Assembly: GCA_019637315.1 (NCBI GenBank)
Contig: JAHBVU010000004.1
Span: 186,001 to 250,000, forward strand
Source: Gemmatimonadales bacterium
Lineage (GTDB): Bacteria; Gemmatimonadota; Gemmatimonadetes; Gemmatimonadales; GWC2-71-9
Length of the DNA: 64,000 bases
Direction: 5' to 3'
Of the stretch, positions 41,520-50,057 are shown one piece after another. The translations under genes were made by a program, and so were the position numbers. The notes beneath the pieces are model-generated. The model was not told where the DNA came from. It did no database searches and saw nothing but the letters and a program-made list of their open reading frames with translations. How positions within the stretch are numbered: the stretch's first letter is position 1; each line of letters begins with the position of its first letter.

Positions 41520-42444
41520 CCTGCGCCAGGCAACCCTGGAGGTTATTTGGCGCCAGTGGGGAACGCTCGGTGCAACCGTGTCCAGCGGTGCCCCGACTCG
41601 GACAACCATCGATCCCGAGGCCCTGATCCTGACCTCGCTCTGGATGATGGATCACGAGCGACGCTTGGCAGACGTTATCTGGTCCTGGGTCGATCGCAAC
41701 TCCGCTGTCATCAGTATTCAGCGCCTCGGCAACCTCCGCGTCGGCCTGCCGCCAATCGTGTCGACGCGCCTCGAGTCACTCGCCCAGGAGCGGGTCCGAA
41801 ACGCCAGGGACGCTCGATGGCGTTCGCTCAGTTCGACCGACGCTGCTCCCCTGAGCAAGCGAGCCGATAAGATCCGCGCTGTCGAGCCTCGGCTGACCTC
41901 GTGGGCCACCCTGATGGTACAGCTCCGAATGGGCATGGGTGTTGGCGTCAAGGCTGACGTGCTGAGCTTCATTCTCGGCCTCAACATGCACCTGCCTGAG
42001 TGGGCCAGTGTGACGATGATTGCAGACGCCATCGGCTATACCACCGCTGCCGTTCGCCGTGCCGCGGACGATCTGGCCCGAGCGCGCTTCATCCGCAACC
42101 TCGATACGGCCGAGTCCGATGGGGGCACCCGGATGTTCAGCGGGAACCCGTCGGCTTGGGCCGGTATCCTTGGCGTAAGCCCCACCATTCCGGCCTGGGG
42201 ATACTGGCGGGAGCGGTATCGTTTCGTCATCGACGTGGCGACCTGGCACGATCACGAGCTCGAACACGCCACCACACCGTATGCTCGGGACGTCGCCGCA
42301 CGCGAGATCCTCAAGCGTCACCGAACGGCGCTGCGCAGGGATCGGATCATCGACCCGTTCGAGTCGAGCAGCGACGGCTCGACGCTCGCCGATCTCGCCG
42401 CAGCCTCGGAGGCGCTGGCGAGGTTCTGGGTCAGTCACGCCTAG
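41485..42444 (+). CDS. Winged-helix partner of the DUF6036-like nucleotidyltransferase
   Basis: The protein has about 319 residues from ATG 41485, overlapping the previous gene by 35 bp. The N-terminal half is helical and contains LTSLWMMDHERRLADVIWSWV. A winged-helix-like segment follows at about 155-215 (VLSFILGLNMHLPEWASVTM, ADAIGYTTAAVRRAADDLARA, RFIRNLD). The C-terminal half has YWRERYRFVIDVATWHDHE. In AbiE-type modules the partner antitoxin is a winged-helix repressor. This protein is longer and not obviously AbiEi, so the analogy is based on gene order and the helix-turn-helix only. Confidence 0.62.
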   Translation: MPNSIAIDFAASLRQATLEVIWRQWGTLGATVSSGAPTRTTIDPEALILTSLWMMDHERRLADVIWSWVDRNSAVISIQRLGNLRVGLPPIVSTRLESLAQERVRNARDARWRSLSSTDAAPLSKRADKIRAVEPRLTSWATLMVQLRMGMGVGVKADVLSFILGLNMHLPEWASVTMIADAIGYTTAAVRRAADDLARARFIRNLDTAESDGGTRMFSGNPSAWAGILGVSPTIPAWGYWRERYRFVIDVATWHDHELEHATTPYARDVAAREILKRHRTALRRDRIIDPFESSSDGSTLADLAAASEALARFWVSHA

Positions 42445-42594
42445 AACGAGACCGGATGTCCTTCACCGGTGTTGGTACGGGATCGAGCAATCTTTCGGCG
42501 GGGAGTACGCCAAGCTGGTCGAGAACGCGCAGATTCGGTATACCGATCAGTTTGAGAACCGCACCCGAGGAATCTCTCAGTCTGCCGATGATCG

Positions 42595-43752
42595 TTACTT
42601 GAGGATCTCACCGCCGTGCAGGCGGCGGAGAAAGGTGTCGACCGGCAGGACACGAGTCCCGTCGACCTCGAGTTCACTGTCGCCGCGATAGACGACGTAG
42701 CTTCGAACATCTGCCGCCATCCCCGCTTTCAGCGCGCGGATCCCGGCACAGTACTCCCGGCGGTACCGGCGAGCGGATTTCACCTCGATCGCCACGATCT
42801 TCTTACCATGCCACCACACGAAATCGACTTCCCCGCCGCTCGGCGTTGCCCAGTAGCCGAGAAAGCCCTTGATCCCGGCATAGTGCATGTACGCCCGTAT
42901 CTCGTGAAGGATCAGATGCTCCAGCAGCACGCCGTCCCAGTCGGCGGACATCGGCTGGTCGAACCCTCCGGCAGCCGCATGCAGCACGCCCGGATCGAAC
43001 CAGTAGAACTTAGATTGCGCGACCTCCTTGACCTTGGCCCGCGGGCGGTAAGCGGGAAGCCAATCACCGATCAGCGTGTCGACCAGGATTTCGAAATATC
43101 CACGCGCCGTTTCGCGCGAGACGCCGGCGTCTCTGGCCAGGCCCGACACGTTCGTGGTCTGCCCGGCCGCCAGCGCCGCCACTTCCAGGAACCGGCTGAA
43201 GCTCCCGAGATCCCGCGCGAGCCCCTCAGCCCGAATCTCCTCGGCAAGGTAGGTCGTCACGTACGCCCGGAGGTAATCCTCGCGGGTGTCGTCGTCTTCC
43301 GCGACCACGCTGAGTGGCATGGAACCGTACCGCAACCGTTGCTCCACCGGCATCGAGAAGCCCGTCTCGGCCGCCGTTAGCGGGTAAAGCTTGCGCAGAA
43401 CCGCGCGGCCGGCGAGCAGGTTCGCCGCTCCACGCCTGAGCTTTCGGGCCGACGAACCGGTGAGCACGAACTTCCGGTAGCCCTTTTCCTCCATGAGGTA
43501 GTGCACCTCGTCGAGCAGCCGGGGCACGCGCTGCACTTCATCGATCACGACCCAGTCGGTTTTCGGCCGTGCCAATACTGCCGCGCGGAAGAGCGCCGGA
43601 TCGTGCGCATACCGCACCGTATTCTCCGTCATGAGCAGGTTGACGACGAAGGCGTCGTCGAACCGGGAGCGGATCCAGGTGCTCTTGCCGGTGCCCCGCG
43701 GCCCGAACAGAAAGAAGGATCCACGGGGCGGAACCAGAGATCGTGTAAACAT
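42595..43752 (-). CDS. AAA_14/DUF4143 ATP-binding protein
   Basis: This 385-aa protein has Walker A GPRGTGKS near residue 20, Walker B DWVVIDEVQRVPRLL near 68 and the sensor-like LTGSSARKLRRGAANLLAGR. It then has the family segment DYLRAYVTTYLAEEIRAEGL. DUF4143 occupies the C-terminal half: a winged-helix-like NVSGLARDAGVSRETARGYF and the endonuclease-like fold GGEVDFVWWHGKKIVAIEVKSA. Members are widespread, often horizontally moved, and without a settled function. I use ATG 43752 because a promoter lies 8 nt upstream. GTG and TTG codons just before it lie inside a palindrome. Confidence 0.88.
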   Translation of the reverse strand: MFTRSLVPPRGSFFLFGPRGTGKSTWIRSRFDDAFVVNLLMTENTVRYAHDPALFRAAVLARPKTDWVVIDEVQRVPRLLDEVHYLMEEKGYRKFVLTGSSARKLRRGAANLLAGRAVLRKLYPLTAAETGFSMPVEQRLRYGSMPLSVVAEDDDTREDYLRAYVTTYLAEEIRAEGLARDLGSFSRFLEVAALAAGQTTNVSGLARDAGVSRETARGYFEILVDTLIGDWLPAYRPRAKVKEVAQSKFYWFDPGVLHAAAGGFDQPMSADWDGVLLEHLILHEIRAYMHYAGIKGFLGYWATPSGGEVDFVWWHGKKIVAIEVKSARRYRREYCAGIRALKAGMAADVRSYVVYRGDSELEVDGTRVLPVDTFLRRLHGGEILK

Positions 43753-43790
43753 CGACACCAAATTTACCGTAAATTTGGTGTCGTCGTCAA
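43753..43790 (-). promoter_or_regulatory. Leaderless promoter with 31-bp palindrome before the AAA_14 gene
   Basis: On the minus strand TTGACG (43790-43785), an 18-bp spacer, TAAATT (43766-43761) and 8 nt lead to ATG 43752, without room for a ribosome site. A perfect palindrome with 15-bp arms (43753-43767 and 43769-43783, one base between) ends at the base before the start codon. It covers spacer, -10 and start point. Confidence 0.6.
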
Positions 43791-43828
43791 CAGGCCTCCC
43801 GAATGACGGTTCCCCGCCTCGGTGAGGC

Positions 43829-45244
43829 TCACCGGATCGCGTCTGTCTGACCGACTGCCCGATATACCGCCACCAGGGCCGTCACCGCCTCCGTCCGCCC
43901 CTGCGCCAGCTGATCCTGCGCCGCCAGCATCGACCGCTCCGCATCGAGCACCTGCAGAAAGTCCGCCACTCCGCCTTCGAACCGAAGCCGTGCCAGCTCC
44001 GCTGCCCGACCGCTCGCGTCCGCAGCCTCCTCGAGCCGAGCCAGCCGCTCCCTCGCCTTGGTGTAGGCCACCAGCCCGCTCTCGACTTCTTCCCGCGCCA
44101 GCAGCACCGTCTGCCGATACCGCGCCTCGGCCAGCGCCTCGAGCGCGCGCGCCGCATCGACGCCAGCCTTGACCCGCCCGAGGTTGAGCGCCGGCCAGGT
44201 GAGCACCGGCCCCACCGCATAGCGGCCGCTGCCCGACTTCGTCAGCCCATCGAACTCGGTCGACGTGTACCCCGCCGTGCCGCCCAGATTGAGCCTCGGC
44301 AGGTACTCGGCCTTGGCCGCCCCGACGAAGGCCGTCTCCGCCGCCAGCCGCCGCTCCGCCGCCCGCACGTCGGGGCGGGCCCGGACCAGCGCGTCCGGCT
44401 CAGCCAGCGAGAGCGCCGCAGGAAGGCTGGGCAGCGGCGCCCCGCCCCCGGTCAGCTCCGCACCGAGCGTCTGCGGCTCCCGACCGATCAGTACCCCGAT
44501 CCGATGCCGCGCCGCCGCGACCCGCGACTCCAGGGTCGGAATCATTGCCAGGGTGCTGCTGAGCTGAGCCCGGGCCCGCTCGGTGTCGAACTCGGTGCCC
44601 CGACCCGCCTCGAGCCGATCCCGAGTGAGCTGCAGCGTGCGGCGCTGATTCTCCGCGTTCTGCTCCGCCACCCGAAGCTGGTCCTCCGCGCCCCGAAGCT
44701 CGTAGTACGCCCCGGCCACCGCAGCGGCCAGCACCCGGTGCACGTCCCGCAAGTCCTCACCCGCCGAGGCCGAGAGCTCGCCGTAGCCGCGGAGCGACCG
44801 GCGGAGTCGGCCGAACACGTCGATTTCCCACGACGCGCGCACCTCGGCGTCCCAAAGCCCGCGGTCGGGCACGGCCAGGCCGAACGCCGCCTCCGCAATC
44901 CGCTGCCGGGTGTAGCCCCCGGCCACCGATACCTCCGGCACGAGGTCCAGCACCGCCTGCGACCGCGCCGCGCGCGCCTGCCGCACCCGCGCCTCGGCCT
45001 GCTGTGCAGTCGGACTCGCCCGCAGGGCCTCTTCGGTCAGTCGAGCCAGGGTCGTGTCGCCCAGCGTCTGCCAGAAGCCGAACGCGTCGGTCACCGTGTC
45101 GGCGCGAGCCGGTGCTGCTACCATCCGCCCGAGCGGCGCGGGCGACCACGACGCGACGGCCCGAGTCCCCGTCGCCGCGGCTCCTGCGCTCGGCGCCGCC
45201 ACGAGCACGGCGCCGGCGGTCGCTGCCATCCATATCCTACGCAT
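43829..45244 (-). CDS. RND efflux outer-membrane factor (OprM/TolC family)
   Basis: This 471-aa protein has a signal peptide and two OEP repeats. The first contains LARLTEEALRASPTAQQAEARVRQARAA-like helices and WEIDVFGRLRRSLRGY; the second contains RPDVRAAERRLAAETAFVGAAKAEYLPRL and WPALNLGRVKAG. This is the standard outer-membrane channel of tripartite pumps. There is no lipobox cysteine, unlike many NodT-type members. It is the last gene of arsR-adaptor-permease-channel and overlaps the permease gene by 8 bp (45237-45244). Confidence 0.93.
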   Translation of the reverse strand: MRRIWMAATAGAVLVAAPSAGAAATGTRAVASWSPAPLGRMVAAPARADTVTDAFGFWQTLGDTTLARLTEEALRASPTAQQAEARVRQARAARSQAVLDLVPEVSVAGGYTRQRIAEAAFGLAVPDRGLWDAEVRASWEIDVFGRLRRSLRGYGELSASAGEDLRDVHRVLAAAVAGAYYELRGAEDQLRVAEQNAENQRRTLQLTRDRLEAGRGTEFDTERARAQLSSTLAMIPTLESRVAAARHRIGVLIGREPQTLGAELTGGGAPLPSLPAALSLAEPDALVRARPDVRAAERRLAAETAFVGAAKAEYLPRLNLGGTAGYTSTEFDGLTKSGSGRYAVGPVLTWPALNLGRVKAGVDAARALEALAEARYRQTVLLAREEVESGLVAYTKARERLARLEEAADASGRAAELARLRFEGGVADFLQVLDAERSMLAAQDQLAQGRTEAVTALVAVYRAVGQTDAIR

Positions 45245-48200
45245 GAGCTATCCCTTCAGCCGGCGCGAGCACGGCCGGCACCGTCTCGTCGACGACGGCG
45301 CGGCGCTCGGCCGCTATCAGCGAGTAGAAGACGGGTACCACGAACAGTGTGAACAGCGTGCCCACCGCCATGCCCGCCACCAGTACGATCCCGATGCTGT
45401 TGCGCGCCTCGGAGCCCGGGCCCGTCACCAGCACGAGCGGGAAGTGGCCGAACACGGTCGCTGCGGTGGTCATCAGCACCGGCCGGAACCGGGTCAGCGT
45501 CGCTTCGCGCAGCGCCGCCATCTTCGCGAGCCCCTGGTCCCGCAGCCGGTTGGCAAACTCCACGATCAGGATCCCGTTCTTCGCGATCAGGCCAACCAGC
45601 GTGATCAACCCGACCTGCGAGTAGATGTTCATCGTGGTGAGATCGAGGAAGCTGAAGATCAGCGCCCCGGAAATCGCCAGCGGCACCGAGCCGAGCAGCA
45701 CGATCAGCGGATCGCGGAAGCTCTGGAACTGCGCGGCAAGCACGAGGTAGATCAGGATGACCGCAAAGCCGAGCGTCACCGTGAGGGCGCTGCCCTCGAG
45801 CCGGATCTGACGCGACTCACCGGCATAGTCGACGCCCATGCCAGGAGGCGCGACGGCCGCGGCCGCCTGCTCCAGCACCCGAAGCCCCTCGTCCTTGGTC
45901 ACCCCAGGCTGCACCCCGCCGAAGACCCGCACCGCGTTCCGCTGCTGAAACCGGTTGAGGGTCCGCGGTGCCGGATGAGTCTCGATCTTGGTAAAGCTCG
46001 ACACCGGCACCAGCGCACCGCTCGGCGTGCGGATCTTGAGGTCGAGCAGCGGACCAACCGTGGCGCGATCTTCTTCACCGAGCTGCGGGATGACCTTGTA
46101 GCTCCGGTCATACCAGTTGAACCGATTGACGTAACCGCCACCCAGCATGGTGCCCAGCTCACGGCCGATCGTGGCGAGATCGAGGCCGAGATCGGCCACC
46201 AGGTCGCGATCGATGGTGACGGTCGCCTCCGGCAGGTCGATCTTGAGGTCGGTGTCGACGTAGAGGAACTTGCCGCTGGCCCAGCCGGCCCCGACCACGG
46301 CGTTCACCGTCTCGAGGAACTGCTCGGGCGGCAAGTCGCTCTGCAGCACCAGCTCGACGTCGAACTGACCCGGCGTCGGCAACGGCGGGTCGAGCCGCGG
46401 AAAGACCCGAAGCCCGGGCACTTGCGACACCGCCCAGTAGACCTCGCCATACATCTGCTCGGTCGAGCGGTCCCGGGTGCGCCAGTCCTTGGCCACGAAG
46501 CCGCCAAAGCCGCCCCAGTTGGCGGTGAGCGACCACATGAACCGGTTCTCGGGAAACGCATTGACGGCGCGGACCACGTCGAGCGAGGCCTGGTTGGTGG
46601 CCGCGAGCGTCGCGTCCGGCGCCGATTCATAGAAGAGGCTGATGTGACTCTGATCTTCGACCGGCGCCAGCTCGCTCCGCGAGAACTGGTAGAGCGGCCA
46701 GGCTGCCACCGTCACCAGCAGCGAACCCGCCACGATTGCCCACCGCATGCCGAGCGCGCCATCGAGCAGCCGCGCATAGCCGGCCCGGATCCGCTCGAAG
46801 CCGCGGCTCACCAGCACCGTCAGCCGGCCTTCCTTGCCCTGGGGATGCACCAGCCGCGCACTCATGATCGGCGAGAGCGTCACGGCAACCACGCCCGACA
46901 GCACCACCGCCGCCGCGAGGGTGATGGCAAACTCGAGGAAGAGCGATCCGGTCAGACCACCCTGGAACGCGATCGGCGTATAGACTGCGGCCAATGTGAC
47001 CGTCATGGCGATGATCGGACCGATCAGCTCGCGCGCACCGAGCAGCGCCGCCTCCAGCCGCGAGCGGCCGGCGCGAACATGGCGCTCCACATTCTCCACC
47101 ACCACGATGGCATCATCGACCACGAGGCCAACCGAAAGCACGATCGCGAGGATGGTGAGCAGGTTGAGGCTGAAGCCGAAGGCCGCCATCACGATCCCGG
47201 CCCCGATCAGCGAGACCGGCATGGCGATCAGCGGCACGATCGTGGTGCGGATCGAGCCCAGGAACAGGAACACCACCAGCGCCACGATCAGCATGGTCTC
47301 GATCAGCGTCTTGCTGATCTCACCCAGCGCGTCGCGCATGAACATGGTGCCGTCCCAGACGAGTTGCATCTCGATATCTGAGGGCAGCGTCGGCGCGAGC
47401 CGCGCCATCTCGGCCGTCAGCCGGTCGCCCACGGCGATTTCGTTGGCGCCCGGCAGCGGCCAGACGCCCAGGTAGACCGCCTCCTGCGCATTGTACTTGG
47501 CGACCAGGGTCGCCTCCTCTGCGCCGAGCTCCACCCGCGCCACATCGCTCAGCCGCACCACGGCTCCCTGCCGCTCGGCAACGATGAGATCGGCAAACTC
47601 CTCGGCTGTGCGCAGGTCGGTGTTGGCCAGCAAGCTGACCTGCACCAGGTTGCCCTTGGTCTGGCCCACCGCGGCGAGATAGTTGTTGCGCTGCAGCGCG
47701 GCATAGACATCGCCCGGCGCCAGGTTCTTCGCGGCAAGCCGGTCCGGATCGATCCAGATCCGCATCGCGATGGGCCGGCCGCCCTCGCTGTTGCTGACCC
47801 GCTGAACCCCCTCGATGGTGGCCAGCTGCGGCTGCATCGTCCGACCGAGCCAGTCCGTCAGCTCGGCCACGCTCCGCTGAGCCGATGCGAAGCTGAGGTA
47901 GAACGAGGCGTACGGCCGATCGGTTCGCTGGATCTCGACCGCCGGTGGCTCCGCATCGGGAGGCAGCTCGGAGCGAACTTGCTGCAGCCGAGCCGTCACC
48001 TCCGCGAGCGCGGCCGTGCTGCTGTAGTTGAGCTTGAGCCGCACGGTGACCGTGCTGACGCCGGCGCGGCTGGTGGACTCGACGTAGTCCACCCCGCCGA
48101 TCGACGAGACGGCGCGCTCGATTGGCGTGGTCAGGAAGCCACGCACCGTCTCGGCGCTGGCGCCGTAGTAAACCGTGCTGACCACGACCGAGGTGCTCTC

Positions 48201-48338
48201 GAGCTGGGGATACTGTTGCACCGGCAGCGACGCCAGCGCGCGCCACCCGACCAGCACCAGGGCCAGGTTGACGACGATCGCGAGCACCGGATGCTTGATG
48301 AAGAGATCCGTGATCGCGCGACGGGGTGAGGCTGACAT
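45237..48338 (-). CDS. RND efflux permease (AcrB/HAE1 family)
   Basis: This 1033-aa protein has the AcrB architecture. TM1 is followed by QQYPQLESTSVVVSTVYYGA and two porter halves. The proton-relay helix is GLVVDDAIVVVENVERHV (the adjacent Asp pair), and the second half has LITLVGLIAKNGILIVEFAN with MTTAATVFGHFPLVL. The length is the family norm. ATG 48338 shares its A with the adaptor stop and has GGGAG upstream. It exports hydrophobic compounds using the proton gradient. The substrate cannot be inferred from sequence, but ArsR-type control is unusual for HAE pumps. Confidence 0.95.
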   Translation of the reverse strand: MSASPRRAITDLFIKHPVLAIVVNLALVLVGWRALASLPVQQYPQLESTSVVVSTVYYGASAETVRGFLTTPIERAVSSIGGVDYVESTSRAGVSTVTVRLKLNYSSTAALAEVTARLQQVRSELPPDAEPPAVEIQRTDRPYASFYLSFASAQRSVAELTDWLGRTMQPQLATIEGVQRVSNSEGGRPIAMRIWIDPDRLAAKNLAPGDVYAALQRNNYLAAVGQTKGNLVQVSLLANTDLRTAEEFADLIVAERQGAVVRLSDVARVELGAEEATLVAKYNAQEAVYLGVWPLPGANEIAVGDRLTAEMARLAPTLPSDIEMQLVWDGTMFMRDALGEISKTLIETMLIVALVVFLFLGSIRTTIVPLIAMPVSLIGAGIVMAAFGFSLNLLTILAIVLSVGLVVDDAIVVVENVERHVRAGRSRLEAALLGARELIGPIIAMTVTLAAVYTPIAFQGGLTGSLFLEFAITLAAAVVLSGVVAVTLSPIMSARLVHPQGKEGRLTVLVSRGFERIRAGYARLLDGALGMRWAIVAGSLLVTVAAWPLYQFSRSELAPVEDQSHISLFYESAPDATLAATNQASLDVVRAVNAFPENRFMWSLTANWGGFGGFVAKDWRTRDRSTEQMYGEVYWAVSQVPGLRVFPRLDPPLPTPGQFDVELVLQSDLPPEQFLETVNAVVGAGWASGKFLYVDTDLKIDLPEATVTIDRDLVADLGLDLATIGRELGTMLGGGYVNRFNWYDRSYKVIPQLGEEDRATVGPLLDLKIRTPSGALVPVSSFTKIETHPAPRTLNRFQQRNAVRVFGGVQPGVTKDEGLRVLEQAAAAVAPPGMGVDYAGESRQIRLEGSALTVTLGFAVILIYLVLAAQFQSFRDPLIVLLGSVPLAISGALIFSFLDLTTMNIYSQVGLITLVGLIAKNGILIVEFANRLRDQGLAKMAALREATLTRFRPVLMTTAATVFGHFPLVLVTGPGSEARNSIGIVLVAGMAVGTLFTLFVVPVFYSLIAAERRAVVDETVPAVLAPAEGIAHA

Positions 48339-49465
48339 CACTCGCTCCCGTCTGCCGGCAGTGCCGCCGGGCCCTGCAGCGCGACCAGGACGCCTTCGCG
48401 CAGCTTGAATGCCCCGGACGCCGCCACCTGATCACCGGCCGAGAGGCCTTCGAGGATCAGCACCTCGTCGCCCAGCACCTCGCCGGCTTTGACGCCCCGG
48501 GTCTGCGCCCGAGGCTTGCCGTCCGCCCCGGTCACGATCACGAAGACATGATCGCCGCTCGGTCCCTTGCGGAGCGCGCTCACGGGCACCGTCACGGCCT
48601 CGACCGCCGGGCCGACCGGGACCCGGACCCGCACCGACGCGCCCGGCGCGACCGCACCCGCGTCGCCATTGATTCGAGCTCGCACGAGGGTGCTCCGGGT
48701 GGACGCGTCGACCCGGGCGTCCACCGCTACGATGCGAGCGCGAACTGGCTCGCCGCCGTTGACGGCCACGAACACCGGGTCACCGGTTTGGAGCCGCGCG
48801 GCCACATCCTGAGGCACGGTGAAATCGACGTGGGACTCGTCTCCCACGCTCTGCAGCGTGGTCAGCTCGGTACCTTCGGAGAGGTACTGGCCAGGATGCA
48901 CGTTGGACAGACCGATCCGCGCCCGGAACGGCGCCCGAATCGTTTTCCGCTCGATGATGGCACGGATCCGCGCGATTTCCGCCTCGGCCACATCGCGCTC
49001 CGCCCGGGCCCGGTCGACTTCCTCCGCCGAGACCGCCCGCGTGCCCAGCAACCGCTCGAGCCGGCCCAGGGTGGTCTGCGCCAGTGCCAGCTGCGCTTGC
49101 TGCGCCTCGAGTTGGGCCGTTTCGACCGTCACGTCGAGCGCCACCAGCACCGCGCCGGGCTCCACCACCTTCCCCGCCGTCAGCAGAACCCGGCGAACCG
49201 TACCGGGGGCTTCGTTTCGCAGCGTGACCGAGTGCAGCGCCAGCACCGTACCGATGGCGGTCGTGGTGGGCTGATACGACCGGGCCGTCGCTGGCGCGGC
49301 AGCGACCAGCTCCATCGGCTCCGGCTGACCGGCGGCCGCGGCCGAGGACGCATTGAGCGTGGCGACCTTCCAGGCCGCGAGCGCGCTGCCGCCCCCACCG
49401 ATCGTCAACAGCAGGATCGCCCCGCCGACCCAGCCCGGCATTCTCGCAATTGCTTGGTTACTCAT
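48338..49465 (-). CDS. RND efflux periplasmic adaptor (membrane fusion protein)
   Basis: The protein has 375 residues from ATG 49465, which has AGGAAGAG 5 nt upstream. An N-terminal signal-anchor (GWVGGAILLLTIGGGGSALA) is followed by the lipoyl half-motif VRRVLLTAGKVVEPGAVLVAL. An alpha-hairpin (QLEAQQAQLALAQTTLGRLERL and SAEEVDRARAERDVAEAEIA), beta-barrel segments and LPADGSE at the end complete it. It links permease and outer-membrane channel. The frame is open upstream to 49555, but that part contains no signal and overlaps the promoter region. Confidence 0.93.
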   Translation of the reverse strand: MSNQAIARMPGWVGGAILLLTIGGGGSALAAWKVATLNASSAAAAGQPEPMELVAAAPATARSYQPTTTAIGTVLALHSVTLRNEAPGTVRRVLLTAGKVVEPGAVLVALDVTVETAQLEAQQAQLALAQTTLGRLERLLGTRAVSAEEVDRARAERDVAEAEIARIRAIIERKTIRAPFRARIGLSNVHPGQYLSEGTELTTLQSVGDESHVDFTVPQDVAARLQTGDPVFVAVNGGEPVRARIVAVDARVDASTRSTLVRARINGDAGAVAPGASVRVRVPVGPAVEAVTVPVSALRKGPSGDHVFVIVTGADGKPRAQTRGVKAGEVLGDEVLILEGLSAGDQVAASGAFKLREGVLVALQGPAALPADGSE

Positions 49466-49576
49466 AACTCTTCCTGCTCTCTCTGGTGATACTGGCTGAT
49501 GCCTGCCTCGGTATGCGTCGCGGCCGATTCGACCACGACACCTCGCGCTCGACAAGTCTATGGAATGGGTATTACA

Positions 49577-49600
49577 GTTTTATTACTATCGAACTGGTAA
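49577..49600 (-). promoter_or_regulatory. Candidate second ArsR operator in the efflux promoter
   Basis: The 18-bp site 49577-49594 matches the arsR palindrome at 49970-49987 in 13 of 18 positions (GTTyGATA half on the minus strand, AAAC end). On the minus strand it lies exactly between TTACCA (49600-49595) and TGTAAT (49576-49571), possible -35 and -10 elements 18 bp apart. The efflux adaptor starts 106 nt downstream. Confidence 0.4.
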
Positions 49601-49656
49601 GCGACACGAAAGCGGTTAGCCCACAACATCTTAGCCTGCTTCTGGATTGGGTTTGG

Positions 49657-49968
49657 TCAGCTGGGTGATTGCAATGCGGCGGGAGTGGTTCGACGCAGCA
49701 GCTCGGCCCCGTAAGCGGCCAGCACGTCGCGTCGAACCCGGTAGTTCAGGTACTGGCCCTGTCGTTCCGCGTCGACCAGTCCGGCCCTGATGAGTTCTTT
49801 CAGGTGGTGCGAAATGGTCGCCTTGCTGACGGGGAAGTCCCGGCAGAGCTGCTGGCACGGATAGGTCTCGTCGCTCGCGATCGACTCGAGCAAGCCGAAC
49901 CGGCGAGGATCCGCGAGCGCCTTGGCGATTCGCTCGAACTGACCTTTGGCAAGCAGCGACTCAGTCAT
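49657..49968 (-). CDS. ArsR-family winged-helix repressor
   Basis: This 103-aa protein shows the ArsR layout: RIAKALADPRRFGLLESIAS, CQQLCRDFPVSKATISHHLKELIRAGLVDAERQGQY and LNYRVRRDVLAAYGAELLRR. ATG 49968 is chosen because a promoter is positioned for a leaderless mRNA there; the frame extends to 50010. One cysteine precedes the DNA-reading helix (YPCQQLC), but the classical metal-binding ELCVCD motif is absent. It may therefore sense something other than arsenic. It lies directly upstream of the efflux operon on the same strand and probably controls both. Confidence 0.88.
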   Translation of the reverse strand: MTESLLAKGQFERIAKALADPRRFGLLESIASDETYPCQQLCRDFPVSKATISHHLKELIRAGLVDAERQGQYLNYRVRRDVLAAYGAELLRRTTPAALQSPS

Positions 49969-49969
49969 A

Positions 49970-49997
49970 GTTTGATAGTTATCAAACCAATGAACTG
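49970..49997 (-). promoter_or_regulatory. Leaderless, probably autoregulated arsR promoter
   Basis: On the minus strand, TTGACA, a 17-bp spacer and TAACTA are followed by 7 nt and ATG 49968. The palindrome GTTTGATA-N2-TATCAAAC (49970-49987) covers the -10 and the start point, so a bound repressor would block transcription. There is no room for a ribosome-binding site. The -35 reads as TGTCAA on the plus strand just after 49997. Confidence 0.6.
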
Positions 49998-50057
49998 CTG
50001 TCAAGAGCATCTGATCCGACGATGATGCTGGGGTGGCTCCAGCCTCGCGGTGCCGTT

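Noticed and set aside
45054-47381. 775-codon plus-strand open frame
   Set aside because: It lies opposite the RND permease, whose motifs are unmistakable. The plus frame is His/Arg/Glu-rich shadow text.
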